A DNA stretch of 64,000 nucleotides, taken from contig NZ_CP010976.1 in assembly GCF_000949425.1 (NCBI RefSeq), positions 4,340,001-4,404,000 of the forward strand, given 5' to 3'. The position numbers and the translations under genes were made by a program. The DNA is from Paenibacillus sp. IHBB 10380 (GTDB lineage: Bacteria; Bacillota; Bacilli; Paenibacillales; Paenibacillaceae). The number at the start of each line of letters is the position of its first letter. Position 1 is the stretch's first letter. Below, piece by piece: positions 1 through 8,948 of the stretch. The notes under the pieces are model-generated. The model did no database searches. It was not told the origin of the DNA and saw only the letters and a program-made list of their open reading frames with translations.

Positions 1-290
1 CCCACATTTAATTTATGTAGAAAGGTAACCATTAGCAAGCTAGTGGTTTAACATTCCAAAGTAACGCTACATTTTCACAATCTACTTCCATGGTAGTGTT
101 TTTAGTTTATTTAAGATAGAAGGTTATTTTGTATAAATTTGTAACTCCAAGTCATGTAGTGTCATGAGTTGTCGAATAATATTTTTTATGTCAACCCGTT
201 GATTAACTTAAATACTTTCCGGGATACTTAGTGTCGACAAATAAAGGATGACTCCTGAGGAATACAACGACCTTTTGACAGCATAAATAG
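1..290. other. Intergenic sequence, nothing recognised
   Basis: AT-rich DNA at the left edge with no convincing reading frame on either strand. The only short frame overlapping it (228-410, minus) has no ribosome-binding site and no family-like residues. No RNA gene or repeat is visible. Confidence 0.5.
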
Positions 291-330
291 AACAGTAAGA
301 GCCCTCTTATATAGGCGGCTCTTTACTGTT
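291..330. terminator. Bidirectional hairpin terminator after the fucosidase gene
   Basis: Arms AACAGTAAGAGCC and GGCTCTTTACTGTT pair nearly perfectly around a short AT-rich loop. It lies 25 nt past the stop of the GH29 gene and would end the four-gene minus-strand operon. Confidence 0.75.
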
Positions 331-354
331 CTTACATTTTGTTGAATTTCAGAT

Positions 355-1641
355 TTAATTATGTGTGACAACGGCCCCAGAACCACCATACATGTCCAAT
401 TCACCCTCAAGCTCTAGCTTAAGAACGGTAACATGCTCATGTGCATCTTCAGGTGTCATATGAATCCATGTGGTTCCAGGAATGTTGAACCAGGGTACGC
501 CGCCATGAATTTCATGTGTAAGTTCTTTGCCGGTATGAAGCACTGTAATTTTATTGATTTTATTCGATAATCCTTTGAGACATACACACTCTTTGGGATC
601 GTCATATACGAGGAGGTACAGGGTCTTTTTGTCCTTAGAAATCGTGCTACCGCCTAAGTAGTAACGTGGCAAAATCCCTTCATCCGTTTCGAACACCGCT
701 TCTTCATGCGTTCTAATCCATTGGCCAAGTCCTAACAGAATAGCTTCTTCTCTAGGATCTACCGTGCCATCTTCCATAGGCCCGATATCGAGCAACATGT
801 TCCCCCCCAAGGTGATACAATCACAGAACATCCGAATGATCTGTTTCAATGACTTGTATTTGTTGTCCGTTGGCACATATCCCCAAGAGCTATTGATGGT
901 TGTACAGAATTCCCATGGGCCCTCGGGTCTTGTGATCGGAATGCCTTGCTCGGGTGTTTTGTAATCGCCATGACCTTGCAGACGTGAGTTGATGATAATG
1001 TCTGAGTTGAATGATTGTAAGTATTGCTTGAAGGCAGGTAGATTCCACTGCTCAGCACTTCTCTCCCAATCACCGTCGAACCATAAGAGATCTACTTTAC
1101 CATAGTTGGTTAGAATCTCTTGTAACTGATTGTTGTTGAATTCGAGAAATTTCTTCCATCTCTCTTCGTCTTGAACGCCATCTGTAGGCTCTGAGAATTT
1201 ATTAACTTTGCTTAAATCCTCAGGGACGATACCATCTTGATAGACACTTGGATAGTCTGGGTGTGACCAGTCGATCAGAGAGTAGTACATTCCAAGATGA
1301 ATCCCTCTACTCGTAATCGCTTCGGCATATTCTTTAATGATGTCCCGTCTAGCAGGGGTCTTCTTCACTACATTTAAGTCGCTATATTGCGTATCCCATA
1401 AGGCTACTCCATCATGATGTTTTGTTGTAAGAACAGCGTATTTCGCACCAGACTTTTCAATGAGATCTGCCCATGTGTCAGCATTGAATTTCGAGGCTGT
1501 AAAGCCGTCTAATTGTTTCATATAATCTTCATATGAGATCCCACCATTAAAGAATGACCACGATTCAGAGATCCCGTTTACTGCATAAATACCATAGTGA
1601 ATAAAAATTCCCAACTTCGCCTTTTCAAACCACTTGTCCAT
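355..1641 (-). CDS. Alpha-L-fucosidase, GH29
   Basis: Hydrolyses terminal alpha-L-fucose from glycans by a retaining mechanism. The 428 residues begin with the typical WF..AKLGIFIHYG strand. They carry the paired histidines of TTKHHDG (H75, H76) and the segment LLWFDG, whose D189 is the expected nucleophile. Length is normal for the catalytic domain alone; no carbohydrate-binding module and no signal peptide are seen, so it is predicted cytoplasmic. The ATG start has a GGGGGCGGG-like ribosome-binding site. It is the last gene of an operon with GH18, transglutaminase-like and CBM9-like genes, 34 nt behind the GH18 gene. Subfamily and linkage preference cannot be read from the sequence by eye. 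Confidence 0.92.
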   Translation of the reverse strand: MDKWFEKAKLGIFIHYGIYAVNGISESWSFFNGGISYEDYMKQLDGFTASKFNADTWADLIEKSGAKYAVLTTKHHDGVALWDTQYSDLNVVKKTPARRDIIKEYAEAITSRGIHLGMYYSLIDWSHPDYPSVYQDGIVPEDLSKVNKFSEPTDGVQDEERWKKFLEFNNNQLQEILTNYGKVDLLWFDGDWERSAEQWNLPAFKQYLQSFNSDIIINSRLQGHGDYKTPEQGIPITRPEGPWEFCTTINSSWGYVPTDNKYKSLKQIIRMFCDCITLGGNMLLDIGPMEDGTVDPREEAILLGLGQWIRTHEEAVFETDEGILPRYYLGGSTISKDKKTLYLLVYDDPKECVCLKGLSNKINKITVLHTGKELTHEIHGGVPWFNIPGTTWIHMTPEDAHEHVTVLKLELEGELDMYGGSGAVVTHN

Positions 1642-1675
1642 GTGTCATCCCGCCCCCTTAATCTTGCCTATCGTA

Positions 1676-2704
1676 TCAAAGTCCTTTATGCATGGTATCG
1701 AGCAACCGATGTGTCTTGTCGCAGCCGTACTCCCAGAACATCATTCCAGCCAAATTATTATTCTTAACATAGTCGCATTTGTGCCGAAGCGATTCTTCGT
1801 CATCGTAAGATATGAAGCTAGTGCCATTAAAGAGGTACGGTGCCTTCGCTTCCTCATCCCAATAACGGGTATACCCGTTACTATTGATGTAATTGGCGCT
1901 AAGGTCCGTGAAATCCGGTCCATATCCTCCCGTACTTCCAGCCATTTGATGGAGACCGTGATTAATATCAGGAACCTGTTGCCATATACGGGAGTAGAAT
2001 GCCACTCCGATCACGATTTTCTCCCTAGGAACACCTGCACGGATAAACATATTGATAGAAGATTCCGTGCTAATACGGAATAGATCCCCTGATGGTGTAT
2101 ACAAGTTCGTATGGTGGCCCGTCAGAATCTGAAAACCTCCACGCATATCGTATGTCATCACCTGCACAAAATCTAAATACTGCTGTACTTGATCCATCTC
2201 CGTGCCGTCTACATAATACTGATCGGCTCCTGCGGCGATCGTAAGTAAATAATGCCGTCCGTCCTGCACCCCTTTACGATCCAACACATCCCGCATAGTC
2301 TTTAGTAGTAACGTAAAGTTACTCTTATCGTCAGGGCTTGATTGAATGCCCGCTTCTCCATAACAAGGATATTCCCAATCCAGGTCAATTCCATCGAATG
2401 GATAGTCAGTCAATACCCGAACAGCCGAATTGGCCATTGCGCTTCTTCCCTCTTCGGAAGCAGCAGCTTCAGAGAATCCGCCAGCACTCCATCCTCCGAC
2501 AGACAATATCACGTTTAGTTCGGGATGTTCACCTTTTATACTCTGCAGGACATCCATATGCTTCATATGATCCGTACGGATCTCATCATTCTGAACATGT
2601 CCAAATGCTACATTCAAATGGGTCAATTTCACCAAGTCCTCCTGAGTCAAATCGGGAAGCTTGGAATCAACAACATAACCAGCCACAATATATTTCTGTT
2701 TCAC
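1676..2704 (-). CDS. GH18 glycoside hydrolase (chitinase / endo-beta-N-acetylglucosaminidase type)
   Basis: A 342-residue single-domain GH18 barrel. The family motif DxxDxDxE is complete at D104, D107, D109 and E111 (FDGIDLDWEYP), so the acid/base glutamate is present; the SVGGW strand at about residues 68-72 is also typical. There is no signal peptide, LysM or chitin-binding domain, suggesting action inside the cell on imported oligosaccharides. The likely start is GTG with AGGAG 13 nt upstream. It follows the transglutaminase-like gene by 24 nt. The fucosidase context favours an N-glycan-type or fucosylated GlcNAc substrate over bulk chitin, which is inference. A spore-cortex YaaH-like role is less likely without LysM domains. 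Confidence 0.85.
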   Translation of the reverse strand: MKQKYIVAGYVVDSKLPDLTQEDLVKLTHLNVAFGHVQNDEIRTDHMKHMDVLQSIKGEHPELNVILSVGGWSAGGFSEAAASEEGRSAMANSAVRVLTDYPFDGIDLDWEYPCYGEAGIQSSPDDKSNFTLLLKTMRDVLDRKGVQDGRHYLLTIAAGADQYYVDGTEMDQVQQYLDFVQVMTYDMRGGFQILTGHHTNLYTPSGDLFRISTESSINMFIRAGVPREKIVIGVAFYSRIWQQVPDINHGLHQMAGSTGGYGPDFTDLSANYINSNGYTRYWDEEAKAPYLFNGTSFISYDDEESLRHKCDYVKNNNLAGMMFWEYGCDKTHRLLDTMHKGL

Positions 2705-2728
2705 TCGTCTCGTTCACTCCTGTTCATA

Positions 2729-5347
2729 TTATGGTTTCCATATTCCAGAAAGGACCTGTAGAGCTTCTTTACCAATTCCCAGCTTATACCCCGACTCCGT
2801 ATATCGAATGCGGTCTTGTTCGTCCAATACGTAGACGTGTGGGAAGCTATCTTCCCTCTCCGCAAGCTGTGACATAAAGCCCTGTAGTGAATCATATACG
2901 GAATCCCGGACAATCATGCTACCAGACGGCAGACTCGGATATCCGGAAGGATCGAACGATGCGGTCCATTTATCATCGCCGACCACGAGAATGATAGGGG
3001 CGCCGATTTTCGAGAACGGCTCAGCAAGCTCACAAATTTCGCGAATCAAATGCTTAGACGGCTCCCGCTCCGGTTCGATCCAAGCGATCAAGGCTCCTTT
3101 CGTACCCACCAGTTCCCCTAGTGTCTTATCTGTTCCGTCCGACAAGGCGAACATGCTGTTCCGATTGACTGAACCAAGCACCGGAATGTCAAGTTGAACT
3201 TTGCGGAATGACAGGGTCACCTCTGTTTGTTCACCGGCATACACCGTGAAATAAGTACAACGGATCTGTGCTGTTCCATCTTTCAGACGCATGCCCGTTA
3301 TCATTCGGTAAGATCCCTGCTCGACTTCGAACGGCTCATCGTACACATCCAATTTACCTTGCGGATAGAGCAACGTTGTGTAGATTCCATTCTCCAACCG
3401 CGCAAAAGTGAAGTTCTCAGAATACGAAGCTACCGGGGCTTCCGTTGCCGATTCGACATCCCGAAGGCATTGCAGTGTGCCATTATTCTTCTTCTCCGTA
3501 TCCTGATCTGTTTCTTTCCCGAATACCGCATCTTCCCAGCTATCATCTGTCATATATTGCGGCTTCTGTTCACTCGGATGCAGTCGTGCCGGAATTCCTA
3601 GGCTGCGGCAGACGGTTACGAACAGAATATCAAGGGAAGTACGGTCTCCCTTCTTCAACTGGAAGGTACCTAGGGGTGTTCCCTTGCCTTTTAATTGGGA
3701 CAAATCTTCCCTGATCTCCCACTCCTCATTCAGACGACGCACCAGATCAGATGGGCTCGCTCTAAATATAGCCGATTCCGCTTCGGTGAATTCGCCTTGG
3801 AAAAAGCGCTTATACGGTCCAAGCATTTCATATTGTACACGCGGACAAAGGATATACCGAACAAAGATATCTTCCGGATACTCTCCTTGTTGAGAGAGGG
3901 ATCCGATCAGGTGATCGTCCAAAGTATCACGGAACGTATCTATCAAATCTTTTTCATTCAAGCTTTCTAGTAGACGCAGCGGCCACTCGCCATAGTCATG
4001 ACAACGTTCCTCCAGGAAAGCTGCAATTTCGCGGCTGTTCCCACGCGCTTTGTGCAGCACATCCCATACCCGCTCAGGCTGTAGGTCAAGTATCCGAGCG
4101 ATATCACTCGCTTGAGCTTCATCTACGAATGTCTCCTCGTAGCTTTTCCGGATCAGCATTCCTTTCTCGAGACGGCCGTTATGCCGCTGTATCTCTTCCT
4201 CGGATACCGGTTCTGTTGCGTCACCCTCCCGTTCCGGCGGCGGGACCAGATCAAAATCCACCGTTCCTTCTGGCTGCTGTGTCTGGTCAAGAACGACCTC
4301 GAAATGTTCACCATCTGCAACTGTGATTTTCTTTTCACCCCACCGGCCTACATGTACCGCTCGAATGACAAGATCACCAAACCCTGTCTTGAATGAGACC
4401 TCGCCCCATTCGTTCGTCGGTAGCACGGCAATGGGTGATAATTCGGCCGTGTTGTATAACTCGAAGAATACCTTGGCACCTTCAACCGCCTGACCGTTCT
4501 CATCCTTCACAAGAACCGTGATTGTCCGCGTAGGTGCATAATTACCGAGTAGATTGATTTCCGTAAACCACTCGTGAGCAAGCGTGATGTCCTCCGGACC
4601 AGGATAGTTCGCAGGAATCCGTGTGTTAATAAGCATCGCTCTTCGAGCGGGTGGACTAAACCATCCTTGGTTCAGTCGTGGTTCCGGTTCACATGCGCCG
4701 ATGTAAACCCACTGCCCATCAGCCCATGCCTCCACCCAAGCATGGTTATTGTCGCAATGAGCCCAGCGTGGGGTATAACACTGTCGGGCAGGAATGCCTA
4801 AGCTTCGGAGCGCCGCAACCGCAAGTGTCGATTCTTCGCCGCAGCGGCCACGCGCATTCCTAATCATCGTCAGCGGCGAGATCGTCCGCGAATCACTTCC
4901 AATATATGTTGCTTTCTCATGGCACCAATAATTCGTCTCTAGAATGGCCTCCGCCATTGACAAGTTCACGATACGATCTGCCAATTCATCGAATAAGATG
5001 CCTCGACAATCTTCGATATTCTCACTATTCACCCGGTACGGTAACACGAAATTTAGAAATAGGGAGTCAGGAACCCTTTCGCCCCATGGAACCTGCTTGC
5101 GGATGTCCAATGTTTGGCGGACATGGCTCAAGAATAATGAACCTTCGTAATCGGCCAAATCATTCAAAGGCATATACGCATACAAGAATTTGAGTGCCCA
5201 TGTCTCTTCTTCAGTTAGTTCCTGCCGAAATATATTGAACAACTGAACATTTCGCGCCTGAGCGACAAGCTGCTTCTCGCCGAACTTACGCTCGATAAGC
5301 TCCATGGTCCGATCATCCAATGAGAACACAGAAGTTTGAATAGTCAT
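2729..5347 (-). CDS. Large transglutaminase-like / thioredoxin-fold multidomain protein
   Basis: An 872-residue protein without signal peptide. Domains seen: an N-terminal helical part; a transglutaminase core with C169 in GRCGEES and H202 in NNHAWVE; a short beta-sandwich of carboxypeptidase-regulatory type (ITVLVKDENGQAVEGAKV); a second degenerate transglutaminase-like stretch (TSLDILFVTVCRSLGIPARL, Ser instead of the nucleophile Cys); a beta-rich part; and a C-terminal thioredoxin/peroxiredoxin-like fold from about residue 750 lacking CxxC. The usual third catalytic Asp is replaced in the segment IGACEPEP, so the activity may be protease-like, amidase-like or altered. It is gene two of the CBM9-GH18-GH29 operon, 6 nt after the CBM9-like gene. 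The function is unknown; processing of the peptide part of a glycopeptide is one possibility. Confidence 0.8.
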   Translation of the reverse strand: MTIQTSVFSLDDRTMELIERKFGEKQLVAQARNVQLFNIFRQELTEEETWALKFLYAYMPLNDLADYEGSLFLSHVRQTLDIRKQVPWGERVPDSLFLNFVLPYRVNSENIEDCRGILFDELADRIVNLSMAEAILETNYWCHEKATYIGSDSRTISPLTMIRNARGRCGEESTLAVAALRSLGIPARQCYTPRWAHCDNNHAWVEAWADGQWVYIGACEPEPRLNQGWFSPPARRAMLINTRIPANYPGPEDITLAHEWFTEINLLGNYAPTRTITVLVKDENGQAVEGAKVFFELYNTAELSPIAVLPTNEWGEVSFKTGFGDLVIRAVHVGRWGEKKITVADGEHFEVVLDQTQQPEGTVDFDLVPPPEREGDATEPVSEEEIQRHNGRLEKGMLIRKSYEETFVDEAQASDIARILDLQPERVWDVLHKARGNSREIAAFLEERCHDYGEWPLRLLESLNEKDLIDTFRDTLDDHLIGSLSQQGEYPEDIFVRYILCPRVQYEMLGPYKRFFQGEFTEAESAIFRASPSDLVRRLNEEWEIREDLSQLKGKGTPLGTFQLKKGDRTSLDILFVTVCRSLGIPARLHPSEQKPQYMTDDSWEDAVFGKETDQDTEKKNNGTLQCLRDVESATEAPVASYSENFTFARLENGIYTTLLYPQGKLDVYDEPFEVEQGSYRMITGMRLKDGTAQIRCTYFTVYAGEQTEVTLSFRKVQLDIPVLGSVNRNSMFALSDGTDKTLGELVGTKGALIAWIEPEREPSKHLIREICELAEPFSKIGAPIILVVGDDKWTASFDPSGYPSLPSGSMIVRDSVYDSLQGFMSQLAEREDSFPHVYVLDEQDRIRYTESGYKLGIGKEALQVLSGIWKP

Positions 5348-5353
5348 TAGTTA

Positions 5354-6376
5354 TTACTCCTTCCACAACTTTCCATCTTCCCTGATATACAGGGTTGCGC
5401 TACCGTCGGATGACGGCGCTGAAATCAGAAACAGTCTGCTGGTTGCCTCGATTGTTGGTGTAATACTCCATGCCTCGTTCCCCATCAACATCTTCACATC
5501 TGTGGTAAATTCACCGTTGTTTGCGAAGAAATTGCGCTCACGATAATAAAGCTTACGTAGCTCCCACTTCATGCGTTCATCTGGTGACGGCTCAAAGTAT
5601 TCAGGGCCGTACTTATCAGCAAACACGACATAGCCCCATAATTCCGGATAATGCATATTAATAATTCCCATCGGTGACCACACCCAGTTATCCTCTGGAT
5701 AAGGCTTCCCTGTGTCTGGATTCACAACCTTGCAGTATTCGTCTTCCTTAACCTCTACGCGCCAATCAACGCGGGAGAAATTAACGCGCCAGAATTCACC
5801 TTTTACCGGAGGGCGGCCTTCGAGCGCGCATTCTCTCAAGCTAGTCCAAGGCATAGCCACCTCAACACTCCATTTTCGATTTACCGCACTTGGACAATTC
5901 AACTCACCGTCAATATGCACTGCCGTCTGTAGTCCGTTAATATCCCAGGCATTAACCGGAGGCCCGCCATCACGATATGGCTTGACCAGCAGCAGATCCC
6001 ATACCGTGTTCAACGCATTGATTTCGAACTCGTAATATTGGTGCGTATCTCCGTCAGGATCAATGAATATTTCAAAATCGTTATCATAAAAAATAACCGA
6101 ATCTCGTTCCGTCAACGTAGCCCAAATCTGTTCTTCCATCAATTCCGCCGCAAAGTAAAAATAATCATCGTCCCACAGCATTTTCACTCGGGTTCGTTTC
6201 GTAGGCTTCGGACGAAGGTCTCCTTCAATATCAACGAAATCGTCACTCCAATCAGCTTCCGTCCAGAAATGCTTATCCACACGACCGTCCAGAATGAGTG
6301 GTTCAGTCGCGCGTTTACAAATATAATGTTTCGGAGCATATTCAATGTTCGGCTCCGGTACTCCACTTTGATTCAC
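5354..6376 (-). CDS. CBM9-like carbohydrate-binding protein
   Basis: The 340 residues resemble the family-9-like carbohydrate-binding fold: DGRVDKHFW near residue 30, then VKMLWDDDYFYFAAEL, a NDFEIFIDPDGD calcium-type loop and a late VNFSRVDWR strand. No catalytic module and no export signal are present. The GTG start at 6376 has a very strong ribosome-binding site (AGGAGGG, 5 nt away). First gene of the four-gene minus-strand operon, divergent from the AraC-type regulator across 190 bp, which should hold both promoters. It probably binds a glycan or glycopeptide substrate for the enzymes encoded behind it; this is inferred from the operon, and the ligand cannot be predicted. Confidence 0.78.
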   Translation of the reverse strand: MNQSGVPEPNIEYAPKHYICKRATEPLILDGRVDKHFWTEADWSDDFVDIEGDLRPKPTKRTRVKMLWDDDYFYFAAELMEEQIWATLTERDSVIFYDNDFEIFIDPDGDTHQYYEFEINALNTVWDLLLVKPYRDGGPPVNAWDINGLQTAVHIDGELNCPSAVNRKWSVEVAMPWTSLRECALEGRPPVKGEFWRVNFSRVDWRVEVKEDEYCKVVNPDTGKPYPEDNWVWSPMGIINMHYPELWGYVVFADKYGPEYFEPSPDERMKWELRKLYYRERNFFANNGEFTTDVKMLMGNEAWSITPTIEATSRLFLISAPSSDGSATLYIREDGKLWKE

Positions 6377-6566
6377 GTCATTCCCTCCTATCGTTTTTAC
6401 GTTTAAGCCTTAAGATCGTATACTTAGCACTAATTTAATCCTATTTCCATAATGATACTTCTCGTATTTGTTTGATTTTCTTGTTATCATGAAACAATGA
6501 ATGGCAAGCAAATAAATAACAATACATAGAAACTTCATCATCGAGAATTTGCAGGAGGACAAATAT

Positions 6567-8846
6567 ATGAAACCGAATTACTTTAAGTCCAAACTATTCT
6601 TAAAATATTTCTGGTCCTACTTGTTCATTTTGATCATCCCATTAGTCTTCATTACGTTATTCATCTATGGAAACGCTGTCACTAATCTCCGGGCTGAGAT
6701 TGAACGTTCTCATCTCAATCAATTAACGCAAACCAAAAATATCATTGATGACCGGATAAAAGAAATGAGTGACATCGCTTCGCGTATCTCCTATGACGAG
6801 AGGCTTACTCCATATCGGGTTCATGATCCCTATTTGGGCAGAGAAGCCATTCAAGCACTGGATCAATATAAAGCACCCAGTTCCATCATTGGTGAAATGC
6901 TCTTGTACTTCCATAATGATAAACGCATTTACTCTTCACAAGGAATGTCGAGTCTAGACGTATTTACGGACAAGTACAATTTCCACAATTGGACTCCTAA
7001 AGACCTTATCTATGATTTGAACAGCGTCAAATTACCAACGATGCGCCCGGCGGATCTCCTCAACCGCAACTCCTTTCAACAATCGATTCTGGCTTATCTT
7101 GTTCCGATTACACCGAACAGCCCTAGCCCGCACGGAACGGTCATGTACTTCATCAATGAAGCTGAACTTACCAGCTTAATTGATTCGATTCTAGGTAATT
7201 ACCAAGGGCTATCTTATATTATTGATAACAACGGCCAAATTCTAACCGATAACCGTCAAGGTGAATCCCTTATGGAGGCTGAGGCCAACTTCCTATTTGG
7301 GCTGTCTCCAGGGATTCACAGCCAGACATTAAACGGCAAACAGCATTCCATCGTATCCGTTAAATCAGAAAATAACGGATGGACATATGTGACATTGATG
7401 CCGAGCGCTCAATTCTTCAGCAGCGTCCTGCATGTTCGCAGCTTCATTATCATGTTGTTCTCCATCGTCGTGCTCGTCGGAGCTGCGATCGCGATTATGC
7501 TGGCCCGAATTCAATACCAACCCATATCCACTCTGGCGGAATTCGCTAATTCCAACGCCAAACCAAACCGATTAGCCAACAAATCTGTCCAATCCGGTAA
7601 CGAGCTTGAACGAATTCGGACTTTACTTGTAGATTACAGCTCACGAGTAGACCTTCAAGAGCCCTATGCAAGAAATCATTTTCTCTTCATGCTGTTGAAA
7701 TACGGAAGCGCTCAAAACCAACCGCCAGATCTCTTAGAAATATTCAATCTTCAATTCGACCGAACTCACCACTTCGTTATGCTGATCGGGTGGGGCGAAT
7801 TGGAAGACGGGCAAAACAATAAACAAGATAGACAGGAGATCATTGAGCTTCTTGCCCGGATGGAGTTCCACGAACTGGCTGCACATGCCTACGGCGTTGA
7901 ACTTCCTCAACCGAAACAACTCGCGCTCATTGTCAGCTTCAATCTAGATGCCGCCATGCAAGAGTTCATCCATGTCCAACACATTGTCCAAGACATACGC
8001 GGCAATATACTCGAAATGGTCGACGTTATTCCAACGATTGGCGTTGGGACCTGTTATTCTAGTCCTGACCAACTTAATCAATCCTTTATTGAGGCCTGTT
8101 CCGCGTTTGAATTACGCACGTCAACCGATCATGGCACCGTCACTTTTTTCGAGAAGCTGTCCTATACGCCAGACCACACGTACTGGATCCCAGATAACGT
8201 GTTACTGAAGCTCTCACAAAGCTTGAAGCAAGGAAGCTATGCTGTAGCGGCACAGATCATCCGCCCGGAGTTCCGTCATTTGAATACATCAGAAATTTCC
8301 GCACTGCTTATGCGCTGCATCTGCTTCGACATTCTGAATACGATGCTGAAGACTGCATCTGAACTCGGCATCGATAACGCGATGCAGGAAATGGCCCCTC
8401 ATATGATGTTCAATTCATTGGATGAATTGGAGCGCAGCTTCCTAAATATTGCTTCCCGGATCTGTGCTCAGGTCGAGCGTAATCAGATGAAGAAAGAGCA
8501 TTCCCTGATGGATCAAGTTATTGCCTACATTAACAGTCACTATATGGACCATAATCTTAGTCTTGAGACGATATCCTTCGAGTTCGCCATCTCTCCTTCA
8601 CATGTTAGCCGTTCATTCAAGGAAAAGATGGGATTAAACTTCATCCCGTATATATGGCAAAAAAGGATGGAAGAGGTTATGCACCAATTAAAAACGACGA
8701 ACGACCCATTAAAGGACATTATTATGCGAGTCGGTTATCTCGATACACCGAACTTCATCCGTAAATTTAAGAAGGAAACCGGATTGACCCCTGGCCAATA
8801 CCGTAAACTTCACACAGAGAACGAGCGGATCAAATCGGGCACTTGA
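6567..8846 (+). CDS. Membrane-bound AraC-family regulator
   Basis: A 759-residue transcription factor with a short cytoplasmic N-terminus, a transmembrane helix at about residues 10-33 (FILIIPLVFITLFIYG), an external sensor domain of about 250 residues, a second helix (SFIIMLFSIVVLVGAAIAIM), a cytoplasmic linker and a C-terminal AraC double helix-turn-helix ending FIRKFKKETGLTPGQYRKL. The ATG at 6567 is preferred over an upstream TTG (6549) because AGGAGG lies 8 nt before it. This architecture is common next to LplB/LplC-type transporters in Paenibacillus, where the regulator senses an external glycan or loaded binding protein. It is divergent from the glycosidase operon and convergent with the binding-protein gene, so it probably activates one or both. 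Confidence 0.9.
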   Translation: MKPNYFKSKLFLKYFWSYLFILIIPLVFITLFIYGNAVTNLRAEIERSHLNQLTQTKNIIDDRIKEMSDIASRISYDERLTPYRVHDPYLGREAIQALDQYKAPSSIIGEMLLYFHNDKRIYSSQGMSSLDVFTDKYNFHNWTPKDLIYDLNSVKLPTMRPADLLNRNSFQQSILAYLVPITPNSPSPHGTVMYFINEAELTSLIDSILGNYQGLSYIIDNNGQILTDNRQGESLMEAEANFLFGLSPGIHSQTLNGKQHSIVSVKSENNGWTYVTLMPSAQFFSSVLHVRSFIIMLFSIVVLVGAAIAIMLARIQYQPISTLAEFANSNAKPNRLANKSVQSGNELERIRTLLVDYSSRVDLQEPYARNHFLFMLLKYGSAQNQPPDLLEIFNLQFDRTHHFVMLIGWGELEDGQNNKQDRQEIIELLARMEFHELAAHAYGVELPQPKQLALIVSFNLDAAMQEFIHVQHIVQDIRGNILEMVDVIPTIGVGTCYSSPDQLNQSFIEACSAFELRTSTDHGTVTFFEKLSYTPDHTYWIPDNVLLKLSQSLKQGSYAVAAQIIRPEFRHLNTSEISALLMRCICFDILNTMLKTASELGIDNAMQEMAPHMMFNSLDELERSFLNIASRICAQVERNQMKKEHSLMDQVIAYINSHYMDHNLSLETISFEFAISPSHVSRSFKEKMGLNFIPYIWQKRMEEVMHQLKTTNDPLKDIIMRVGYLDTPNFIRKFKKETGLTPGQYRKLHTENERIKSGT

Positions 8847-8867
8847 CCCTCATTAAAGAATAGCCAT

Positions 8868-8923
8868 GATGCAAGCTCAAGCTAACCCGATCACCATGAT
8901 GCATGGCCGGGTTAGCTTGCATC
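8868..8923. terminator. Long hairpin between convergent genes
   Basis: GATGCAAGCT...AAGCTAACCCG pairs with CGGGTTAGCTTGCATC. It sits between the 3' ends of the AraC-type gene and the binding-protein gene. The U-tract is weak on both strands, so it may act as a bidirectional terminator or mRNA 3' stabiliser. Confidence 0.65.
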
Positions 8924-8948
8924 TCACGTTAGACAGTCTATTTATTTG

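Noticed and set aside
764..1073. Plus- and minus-strand frames inside the fucosidase gene, and similar overlapping frames throughout
   Set aside because: They overlap genes with clear families and lack ribosome-binding sites; they are frame shadows.
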